From NCBI GenBank assembly GCA_003344405.1, contig NOWV01000005.1, forward strand, positions 1,116,001 through 1,180,000: a DNA stretch of 64,000 nt. The letters are read 5' to 3'. Both the position numbers and the translations under genes were made by a program. Within the stretch, counting starts at the first letter, position 1. Each line of letters opens with the position of its first letter. A model generated the notes under the pieces. The model made no database searches, had not been told where the DNA came from, and saw only the letters and a program-made list of their open reading frames with translations. Shown here in pieces: positions 54,201 to 64,000 of this stretch. Source of the DNA: Trichoplax sp. H2 (Eukaryota; Placozoa; Uniplacotomia; Trichoplacea).

Positions 54201-55379
54201 TACAGATATCAAAAAGAATCTTTTAAAGTGGAAATCTGTTGTCTTGATTTCCGTTAAAGTAATCCATTCTATATTCTATCTCTGTGTAGAGAGGATATAA
54301 TATCATGTGATTGTGGCAGATTCATTGGGATAAATTGCGACTGAAATAGAGAAGCTCCACTAGGAATCAATAGCTATAAAGCAAAAGCTACAAACTGAAT
54401 TGTTATTTAAACAGAATTCGAACAAACTACTTTCGAAATGAAAGGAAGGCTTCATGATGAAAAATCATTTGTGCGTTTAGTCATGATTTAGTTTCTCTTC
54501 CGTCGAAGGATATCGATGATATGAAAATAGCCAATTGATCTGATGCCATAAAGCTATTAAGTTATTCAGGGCTTAAGAAGAAGATGGAAGGCAGCAAAAT
54601 CAAGAAATGTCTAGCAATGGATAGGATACTGAAAAGAAAGGAAATAGATCCTATTGCCGGCGAAGAAAGGATACAAGGCTTTTGGGAGTTAGGACTGAAA
54701 TGAGGTGAGATTCTGTCGCAAGAAGAAGAAGAGGATGGCCCTCTATTTTTATTTTATACCATAAACGGATTCATCTCAACTATACCAAAGAGATTATACG
54801 AGAGATATGATGGAGTCAAAACTGATGGGATAGACAGAAATCAAGATCCTCAAGCAGTCAAGGAGCGAATTGGCTTATAAAATAGTTTTGTATAAGTTTG
54901 CATTTTATACTTTTAAAATGAGGCATTCTATTCCTTGAAAGCGATGGAGGGGATCGTTCAATAAAGGACCAATCGAATCAATCCCCAAGGGAATATTAAG
55001 CCGGTAAGAAGGTTCAAGATATAATCTTATTCCATTACCGATGTTTGAGTTATTTTCCTATTTTGATCTTGAACTCAATCATGTCTTGCTTTAATAGATC
55101 GATTCGATAGAAATAAATGACTGCCAAGAGTTGATCCCATCGGCAAGATAATAAAATAGCTCAATTTTGACCTCTTTGATTATCATATTATTTGATATTG
55201 ACAGTAGTGAAAAAGAATTCTAACAACATTCAGAAATGAACTGAATAACTAGACAAAATAAGGGAATTTAAAGGCAAAATTCTATCCAGGGGAGGATAAA
55301 AGAAAGAATGGAATCATTACGATAACATGATATTCCATCAATAATAGGATAAAAATGTTAATTGACATGGGTAGTAGAA

Positions 55380-56240
55380 ACAAATAACGGAAAAAGAGTT
55401 AAATTATCAAGTTAATTATCGTTGCTTCCACCGGGTAGATTGCATTGACTATGGAGGATAAAAGGGAGAGAGAAAGAGAAAATGATAGATTTAGTAAGTG
55501 TATTGGAGAAATGATGCATGGATCATGATTAAAGTAAAACTGGAAATGGAATTAGAGTAATCATCGTTATTGTTTCATTTCCGAATAGAAATCGTATAGG
55601 CTCTAATTGGGTTATTGGTCCATTTCTACTTGTTGAGAAAGAGTTCAGCTTCATCGAAACCGCCATCAACAGCTGATGAGAGAAAAATAAAGTAAACGAC
55701 TTCTAGTTCTAGGATGTAGATGATGTCAAAATTACAAATAAAGTGATTTCAGTCATTGTTGTCGACCATTTGCCAAATTAATTGGTGTAAGACTTTATTG
55801 AGTTGTTGATCGATTACTACTGTAATTGTTGAGAAAGGATTAAACTCCATCTAGAACGCCATCAACAGCTCATGAGTCAAAATAAAGTAGCGGACTCGAT
55901 TGGAGAAAGCATCCATAGGGTGATGATATTCAAATTAGAAATGGAGCGATTTTAGCGATCGTTATCGATTATTTTCTCCATTAAAATCATATAAGAGTCA
56001 ATAATTGATTTCTGCTTGTTGAGAAAGAAACAAATTCTATCTATGGCCGCTATAAGAACTTGCTAAGAGAAAATTAAGTATCGAAATTTTCTAGAAGAAA
56101 TTAAGTCAAGTTAGACATGGAGCGATCGTTATCGATCATTTTCTATACTCCAATCCCAGAGAGCTTTAACAAGTCAATTTCTACTTGTAAAGAAGGTGTT
56201 TATCTCTACCGCCATAAACAGCTTCGTTAGGGAAATGAGA
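55380..56240. repeat. Tandem array, ~160-200-bp unit, about 4.5 copies
   Basis: CGCCATCAACAGCT and its variants occur at 55661, 55858, 56048 and 56210. Each follows a TTCTACTTGTTGAGAAAG-like run and precedes AATAAAGTA. The ATCGTTATCGATTATTTTC block recurs near 55562, 55752, 55957 and 56123. Confidence 0.8.
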
Positions 56241-56625
56241 ACCCATCATGGCTTATTAGAAATAAGAAATAAGACTGCTTCTAGAATGAACATTTATCTA
56301 AGCCGCTACCAATAGCTTAATAAGAGAAAATAGAACTAGTCGTTAGTAACGAGCAATAAGACTACTGGAGGAAACATCGATTTATATTGTCATCAGCAGC
56401 TTAATGAATTATAAACGAAAATAGAATCGATCATGGTTCATTCGAAACAAGGAATTCAATTACTGGAAGAAATATCGATTTATACCGCCATCAACAGCTT
56501 AGGAAGGCAAAATAGAATCAATCATGCTTCCTTAGAAACAGGAAATAAAACTACTGGAGGAATCATCGATCTATACCGCCATCAACAGCTTAGCAAGTGA
56601 AAAGAACGTACGATAGTCATGAATA
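56241..56625. repeat. Tandem array, ~85-97-bp unit, four copies
   Basis: The same CGCCATCAACAGCTTA core as the preceding array recurs at 56304, 56389, 56486 and 56577 at about half the spacing. AGAAATAAGACTACTGGAGG and ATCGATTTATA lie between copies. It looks like a shortened form of the 190-bp unit that was amplified separately. Confidence 0.8.
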
Positions 56626-57588
56626 AAGTAAAAGATTTACTCTGGGGCTTGCTGATGATGGAAAGGATATTGGCCATCATGGATCAAAATAAAGTGGTTG
56701 GAAGAGACAAAAAGGGATGAAGAAATAGTTTACAAACTGCTGTAGAGTTTCAATCGGAGTGACAAGTGTAGGATAGATTGTCGATAATCCAAGAATGAAA
56801 AACGATAGAATAGAGTGTAAATAGATCAAGTGGGGCCCTTATTGAACATGATGGGTCATGAAGTGAAAGATGGACGGAGACGAGAATAAAATGATACTTG
56901 CTTTTGAATGTTCATTTTTAATGACAATATATTGAAAAGGCGATGATGAAAATTCAATTGCGGACAAATAAAAACTAGATGATGGCTTTAAACTTATTGA
57001 TCTTGATTTGATTGTGACGACAGTAAATGAAGATGTAAAATGGAAATTTATAACTCATTTATAATATTCTTTTAAACCATCATAATATAATATTACAAAG
57101 CTAGAGTGAGATGATAGTCAATAATGAAATGCTCGACAAATATGAAGTTACAATATAGGACAACTCATATTATCCATGAAAAATAAATAAAACTACTCCG
57201 TAACAACTTATTAACCGCTAACTGTTGAAAAGGCGATGAGAGAAGAAATGAAAGTGTTTGTTAAAACGCTATTGGATCAAGTTGATTTGTATCACTATCC
57301 TTCATATCCCTTTATCCATATGACAGCGTCATGAGCATATCTCAAGAAGAAGAAGATAATCATGTCGAATAAAGTGCTCGTTAGAAATAAAAATCAAACG
57401 TAAAACTATCTTCTCGTCAGAACGAGCGAGCGGTAGGGAAAAAAATGGCATAAGCAATGGATTGGAAAATAACTCCAGTCAAAGTAGAAAGAGAAAGCAA
57501 TACAAAGACAAATTGTTGATTAACGATGATTTTCATTTTTAGTTTAGTATCTTAATTAATTAGATCATGGCGACAAGGGCTTTTCACC

Positions 57589-57798
57589 TTGAATCATGGC
57601 TTACTTAGATGGATAGAGCTGAATGAAATTGATCTTATACCCTTAATTAGAAATCGATTGAACAACATACCTGATGAAGAGGATAGCCTATTCAACGGAG
57701 AGTATGGCGGAAAGAAGAGGGGCAAAAAAATATGGCCTAAAGTAGTTGAATTGATGAATCCAATCCAATACAGCAAAAGACAAGCCAAGAAAGAATAA
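57589..57798 (+). other. Unsupported 69-codon ORF, open on both strands
   Basis: An ATG frame of 69 codons overlaps a 77-codon minus-strand frame at 57594-57827. The plus product is charged (NNIPDEEDSL, GGKKRGKKIW, KRQAKKE) but matches no family I know. It sits in purine-rich DNA between arrays without splice context, so chance is the simpler reading. Confidence 0.15.
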
Positions 57799-58399
57799 GG
57801 AGAGTAGTTGAAAAAGTTGAAATCCAAAATGGACTTTTGACTTTAATAAGGGTCAACGAATTTCAATCGGCTAACTCGATTGAATTGGTCCTTAATCCAC
57901 GATTTTAATGGACTAATTTAGAAAGCGAGTAGAAGCCAAGTTGGTCAATCAAGAAGAGAAATGGGGGAAAAAAAACTATTTTACGAACTGGCAATCAACT
58001 AAAGGGAAAGCCAATCCAAAAAGGAAATGGAAAAGACGAAATCAACGAGTGCAAAAAAACAGGCTGAATGTGTCAAGAGTGAAAGAGGAAATCAAATTGA
58101 ATTGATGAGCGATGAAACAGTAGTCTATGGGCTCCCCAAAATGGCAGGTGCAAGCATAGAAATTGATTGAAGTCTAAATTAGACAATATTACAGGTGGCA
58201 TCTGTTGCTATTGATAACAAAAAGAAAAGTTCAATAAAAAAGAATAATATTTCATCAATAGCTATTTTAAGTTAGTGGGATTAAAACAATACTAAATATT
58301 TGATTATTGTTAGAGGATGACTAAGTGGAGAAAAAATAAGGTTACACACAAAACAGAAAGACATCAATGGCTTTGATCAGCATAATTATGATTAACACA

Positions 58400-59410
58400 T
58401 AGTCTAATAGACAAATGGCTATCGTTGAAATGATAGTTATTGACCATGGCTATCATTCAGTCACAATATCAAAATAAACACCAGTAGATCCATCATCGTT
58501 GATAATTCAATGGTAGCAAGATGAAAGTGGAGAGAAACGCTATCCTTGCCACTTGCATCGATGGATCACCTTTGTGCTTTTTCTACTTTGGATCGATCCA
58601 TGGTTATCGTTGAAATCATGGCTATTGACTAGGTCGATCGTCCAGTTACAATATCAACACAAACATCATTAGATCCATCGTCGTTGATCATGACAGCAAG
58701 ATGAGAGAAATACTTACCTCTTGAGTCTATCAATCATCATTGGCTTTCTTCTTTTAGCCTGGTGGATAGCCATGCTTTCCAATTTCGTTTATCGTCTTTT
58801 TATCCGCTTGTTGTAACCATGGTTATTGACTAGATCGATTATCCAGTCATCAAATCAAAAGAAATGCCTTTAAATCCGTCGTCGTTGATCATGACAGTAA
58901 GATGAGAGAAATACTTACTTCTTGAGTCTATCAATCATCATTGGCTTTCTCCTTTTGGCCTGGTGGATAGCCATGTTTTCCAATTTCGTTTATCGTCTTT
59001 TTATCCGCTTGTTGTAACCATGGTTATTGACTAGGTCGATTATCCAGTCATCAAATCAAAAGAAATGCCTTTAAATCCGTCGTCGTTGATCATGACAGTA
59101 AGATGAGAGAAATACTTACCTCTTGAGTCTATCAATCATCATTGGCTTTCTACTTTTAGCCTGGTGGATAGCCATGCTTTCCAATTTCGTTTATCGTCCT
59201 TTTATCCACTTGTTGTAATCATGGTTATTGACTAGGTCGATTATCTAGTCACCAAATCAAAATAAGCACCAGCGGATCCATCGTCCTTGATCATGCTAGC
59301 AAGGTGAGAGAAATGCTATTCTTACACATTCGGGTTCATCAATCACCTTTGGCTATCTAGTTTTGGCCTGCTTAGATAGTCATACTTTTCAATCTCGTTT
59401 ATCGCCTTTT
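58400..59410. repeat. Tandem array, 201-bp unit, about five copies, best preserved
   Basis: GATCATG starts at 58686, 58887, 59088 and 59289, exactly 201 bp apart each time. A diverged copy starts near 58501, 185 bp earlier. The three middle copies are nearly identical over TTGAGTCTATCAATCATCA, TGGATAGCCATG, TTTCGTTTATCG and AACCATGGTTATTGACTAG. The outer copies are diverged. This pattern fits recent unequal exchange in the centre of an old array. Confidence 0.92.
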
Positions 59411-59809
59411 TACCCCCTTGAAGAGGGCTAACGCATGGTAACATGAAGAAGGTAGGAAAAAGGTAATCATCGGAAGGGAATTGGGGTAGATCGGATTTGT
59501 AACCACATCTTTGCTCAACTTTCTTTATTCTGAATGGATATGAACTGCATGATTACGTTAGCCAAGTAAATGAATGGAATATTAAGTGAACAAGGCGGCA
59601 AAGCATGACAAAATACTTCGACCCATATTATCTTGCTTCTTTTTTTCTACTTTCTAAATTATAGCCGTCTATATTGGCTACAATAGTGTTCAGTAAAGAA
59701 AGCAACAGCTATGAAAATAACGCGGATAGGCATGATCTTCATACTTATGTTCTCGTAGATGAAAAAAGCCGATTGCCATAGCACATTTACCTCTTTCTTT
59801 TTATCTTGC

Positions 59810-60530
59810 TCTATTCTAACTTGGACTTACTACGATAGCCCTTGCATCATGATCGGTTGCGAAGATGAATGGCAAAGTTAAGAAAGTGATAACTAGGAAA
59901 TCGATTTCTCTCCTTTGGCTTTCCATCGTTTAACTTTGGCGTACTACGACAGTCTATAGATCATGAATTCATGATCGATTACCCGTATCAACTGTTTTAG
60001 TTAAGGGAGCAAAGATGACGATATCGATTTCTCTCCTTTAGCTTTCTATATTCTAATGAAGATGGACTACGGTAGTAAATCGATCACTTTTGATTGGAAC
60101 GATCAACTGTTTCAGTTAAGAAAGCGACAACAACGGCGTTTATAGTCTAGTTTAGCTATCGATTACGGTAGTATATCGATCATAATCGATTGCGAATAGC
60201 AACTGTTTTAGTTGAGAAAGCAATGACAAGGATGTCTATATTCTAGTTTAGATGTGGACTATGGTAGTATATTAATCAATGCTGATTGCGATTAGGAACT
60301 ATTTCAGTCACGACAACGACGACAAATACGTCTATATTCTCATTTGGATGTTGACTACGGTAGTATATTGATCATGATCGATTGGGAATAGGAACTATTT
60401 CATTTAAGAAACTATTTCAGCCACGACAACGACGACAAATACGTCTATATTCTTGTTTGGATGTTAACTACGGTAGTATATTGATCATGATCGATTGGAA
60501 TAAGAACTATTTCATTTAAAAGGAAGCGAC
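59810..60530. repeat. Tandem array, 96-bp unit with longer outer copies
   Basis: TACGGTAGTA and its variants occur at 60068, 60164, 60260 and 60356, three spacings of exactly 96 bp, then at 60469 (113 bp). Weaker copies lie at 59831 and 59945. The 113-bp spacing comes from a short local duplication of the AACTATTTCA segment. ATCGATCATGATCGATT, itself partly palindromic, lies in several units. Confidence 0.88.
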
Positions 60531-60919
60531 CACTAAGGCATCTATTTCTCTCCGCTAGCTTTCTACGGTATATTCTACTTCAGGCAGATTACGTGCATAG
60601 ACATTTTAATCTAGATGGGCTAAGGCAATCAATCGATCCATTGCGATTATAAACTAATTCAGTCACGAAAACAACGACGATTTAGCTTTCTATATTCAAG
60701 TTTTGTTTGTTTTAACTGTCTACATTCTTTTCTAATTAGTGGTAGGCAGTGAAATCGGCCATTGTTGCTTGGTAGCGCTACCGGTAAGTAGTTAAAAAGT
60801 GGCTAATCGGAAAGAATGCGATCACTCTGTCCTGCTTAGCTAGCTACCCTCTATTTTTTAACTTACAGGTAGGTAGTAGTGAAATGGGTTATGGTTATCT
60901 GGTACTATTGTAAATCTAC

Positions 60920-61410
60920 AATTTGGTGAAGTAATTGGAAATGAAATTTCCAATATGAGATTAAAATCGATCTGATGAGAATAATGGCATGGTGAATTCG
61001 AGGAAATGGATCAATTTCATTCTCTTTGCAGCCTACGTGGCAAAGAAATGGTGGCGAAGGAACAATTCAATTGGGTAAAGCAATTGGAGATGAAATTTCC
61101 CTCATGAAATCAAAAATGGATCGGGTGAGAAGAGTTATACGATAAATACGAGGGAATAGATCGATTTCATTCTCATGGCCAAAATGGTTGTTATAAGATA
61201 TCAACCAGTCATAGAACGATTAAAATGGATGCAGCAATTAGAGATGATATTTCCTTAGTGAGACTAAAGCCTAACAGGCTAGAAAAATGATACCGTCAAT
61301 ATGAGGAAATGGATCGATTTTATACTCTCCGTGGTCAAGAATAGTCGTCGTAGAACGATTAAATTGGGCATAGTAAATAGAAACGCTAGTTTTCATGACG
61401 AGATCAAAGT
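60920..61410. repeat. Diverged tandem array, ~149-154-bp unit, about 3.3 copies
   Basis: GAAATTTCC or GATATTTCC occurs at 60943, 61092 and 61246, with a weak fourth copy near 61390. Each follows AGCAATTGGAGAT and precedes ATGAGGAAATGGATCGATTT and a CATTCTC run. Confidence 0.82.
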
Positions 61411-62489
61411 CTACACTATCGTCACTGCGTTGATTTACTTTTTTTATTCAAGATTTAAGTAAGACAATCCACAAAGTAAACAAATAGAATTGTTTTAAAA
61501 TGTTCGTTGCAGGCTCGATATGGGCAATGATCATTATTTCAAGTTATTTTACTCCAGCTGTTGGGCTATAAAGTGTTAAGAAAGAGATTGGATTCAGGGG
61601 ATGGACAAGTTAGACATAGACTGTAGTTTTATTCAGGCGGAAGATAGATTCATATGATCGATTTTGCTACCGGCATATTGCTAGCCATTCGAGTAGATGA
61701 TAGATTGTAGCTTTCATCCCGACAACGATATATAGGATTATTACGTCAAGTTTGCGGTCTTCTTGTTGAAGATTGAACTTAGAGAAAAGAGAGAATCCAC
61801 AGAGATTCTAGATTTCATTTTAAAAGCGGAATACATCAGATTCATGTATTAAGTTATCCTAATCGCTCTAGCAGTTGATGGAAATAGTAGAATAAATAGA
61901 ATCAATACTAGCTGCCGTTTTCATTCAAGTAAGGGGAAAATAGACCTTAGTATAGTAAATCCACTTGCTAACTGCATGCTGTTGGCAACTATAGTGATAA
62001 GGTAATTGAGAGAAAAGCACATCAATGAAAATACCCTTCGACTGAGATATTACTACGTTAAGCTATCTTTCTTGATCAAGAATCGAATGAGGAAAGGATG
62101 AAATCGAATCGTAGAGTCCGCCCGGATCAATGCTGACCATTTTCATAGTCTTAACGGATTACTTCTCATGATGGCTTTAAAAATGATATCAAATTTCCCT
62201 TACTAGTGAACATAGAAATAGGAGGCAAATAGTAGAAACGAATATTTCTCTTCCACGAATACGTTAAAAAGTTGATTTCTTCATTGAAATGTCCAATAGT
62301 TGATTGGTCCATGGATATCACTACATACATAATCAATCTTTTTAGCTTGACCTCAGAGGGAAAAGAGGGCTATAACTATAATATTTATTCAATCCATTTT
62401 TTCCTTTGCATGACTTAAATGAAGTAGTTTACATAACTTTAATCAATCATGGATTTTCTTAATAGAATTTGAGTCGATTTTTGTTATTA

Positions 62490-62740
62490 TGCGATTGGTA
62501 TAATCTCCATCATGGCCTAGATAGAGAAATCTGCCAGTTAAAATTATTTCTACCCTTGCATGAGAACATTTGTATGATTGATATAACCTCCATCATGGTT
62601 TAGAGTGAGAAATGTACCAGTTCATAATTATTTCTATCCTAGCATAAGAAATTCGATACAATTGATATAATCTCTATCACAATTTAGACAGAGAAATCTG
62701 CAAAGTCAAAAATCGTTTTCCGTATAAGAAATCTTCACAA
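62490..62740. repeat. Tandem array, 83-84-bp unit, three copies
   Basis: ATTGGTATAATCTCCATCA and its variants occur at 62494, 62577 and 62661. Each is followed by TTTAGA-GAGAAAT-TG-CAGTT and AATTATTTCTA. Confidence 0.82.
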
Positions 62741-63667
62741 AGAAATCAACATGACTTGGATCAAAAGTGTTGGTTCACTTTTCATAACATCCTCTTCTAT
62801 TAAGCAATTCTGTAACCCTTGATCATCATCGTTCTAAAGGGATGAGTAAGCGTTAGAGAAATAAAACTAGATGGAAAAGTTAATCATGCCTTAGACAGAC
62901 TGATCATTATCCTATATAGGAAATAAAAAAATGTTCAGACTCAATGGCAGAGTAAAAAAATGGAAAAACGTTCCACTGTTGATTATGGCAACTATTGATA
63001 CTAGTCTAATTAAGATTGCTGCAAGACAGTAAACGATTCGATAGTAGAGGTTGTAAGTAACCATTTACTAATTTTAAAATCTGCTATCTTACAAGTTTCC
63101 TTTTTTTTTGAGTCAATTAGTCATTGTTGATCATAACAGCAGTGGCAACTACAGCAATGACAAATAACTACAGTATTCCAATATTACAATCAGTGTCGGC
63201 ATTCAAAAGAAACGTAGGCTAAAGCTTACTCGTCTAATCCAACCGTGGAGAGTTGGGAATTTATTTAGAGTTAGGAAGAAAATGCCTATCAAGAGGTGTA
63301 TTCCCCTTATTTTAACTACCGTAGCTAGCTTGGAAAATATACAGCATAATCCAATTGCCGCAAGTTTACAACTGGATGTTTGGTAAGGGAAAAAAGAAAT
63401 CATGACTCTATTTTTTAGCTGTCTTAGCGACGGTAACTAGGCTAGATCAAGCAATCTCCTATTTAGCATAAGTAAAATTAAATTGACTGTAGTTGGAATG
63501 GGTATAAATTTTCACACCGGAATGGTAATAAGTTCAGATTCCATGAAATAAGCGATCCAACAGCACTATAAGTAGACCTAGACTTTAATAAACTTGATGA
63601 TATAATTTGTATCTTTTTTCAATAATATGGAATAAATAATGAGATCTAACTTAATCATGCAATAACA

Positions 63668-63698
63668 ATTAATTAATCAATCAATCAATCAATCTATT
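63668..63698. repeat. AATC microsatellite
   Basis: A perfect run of AATC tetranucleotides, bordered by ATTAATTA. It is a simple repeat with no gene context. Confidence 0.85.
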
Positions 63699-64000
63699 CA
63701 TCGTATCCATCATGTTATATCCTGCCCAATGCCAAATGGACAAAAATTAGTAAAGAAAATATTTCTAGCCAAATCAATTCTTAATTTTAAACAACTCATC
63801 AGTAAAAATCGACATGGACAAAAACTATTTCTGACTAAAAATAGTTATTGAACCTGGACTACTGACTGTCCTATATTGAATGGATGTAGTTACTTTTCAA
63901 TTTTTCAAGTAGGAGGGATATCGGATACAATTAGTATTACTATAACCCTAGTTTTATCCAAGCTGATTGTTAAGCGTAACTGAAAATAAATTCGATTATT

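Larger units (their letters stand above)
34011..64000. other. 30-kb region without supported genes
   Basis: No exon chain, RNA gene or recognisable transposon protein was found. ORFs of 60-99 residues occur about as often as expected by chance: I estimate about eight for 28 kb at this base composition, and nine are present beyond 35.9 kb. The best-looking are at 45792-46091 and 57589-57798, and neither has a motif. 34.0-37.0 kb looks unique. From 37 kb, and almost continuously from 47 to 63 kb, it is made of separate diverged tandem arrays, listed one by one. Confidence 0.6.

Overview
This is a eukaryotic, almost certainly animal, nuclear window. It is AT-rich (about two thirds A+T by eye) and has GT-AG introns that are short and very even in size (mostly 75-170 nt). 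Four protein genes can be rebuilt exon by exon with matching intron phases. The mix is a secreted thioester-type alpha-2-macroglobulin family protein, a SEPT7-type septin, the replication factor GINS2 (PSF2), and a Gln/Asn-rich protein with a PHF21A/GSE1-like motif. With the intron style this fits an early-branching or compact-gene metazoan (placozoan-like is my best guess). The species is inference and I could not test it.

Layout. 1-9.7 kb has no gene I can support, but it holds a few structured hairpins. 9.73-17.91 kb (+) is the 36-exon TEP/A2M gene, about 1443 residues with signal peptide. 20.37-23.56 kb (-) is the septin, convergent with the TEP gene. 23.6-26.18 kb lies between the divergent septin and GINS2 starts. 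It is richer in GC, full of TACTGTA/TACAGTA words and perfect palindromes, and carries a ~105-bp tandem array ending about 155 bp before the GINS2 ATG. 26.18-27.33 kb (+) is GINS2 in four exons, 184 residues. 29.2-34.0 kb (-) is the Gln/Asn-rich gene, 11 exons and about 880 residues, convergent with GINS2.

34.0-64.0 kb contains no gene I can support. The few 60-99 residue ORFs there are about as many as chance predicts at this base composition. From about 37 kb, and densely from 47 kb, it is a patchwork of unrelated short tandem arrays. Each has 2-7 diverged copies of a unit 80-200 bp long, and each array has its own unit. The best preserved is a 201-bp array at 58.4-59.4 kb. This mosaic of small satellites is the most unusual large-scale feature.

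The genes do not form one pathway: humoral defence (TEP), cytoskeleton (septin), DNA replication (GINS2) and a probable chromatin factor. The main gene-level oddities are in the TEP protein. Its thioester motif is altered but keeps Cys and Gln, Ser replaces the usual catalytic His/Asn, and a weak splice donor just before the thioester exon would truncate the protein if that intron were retained.
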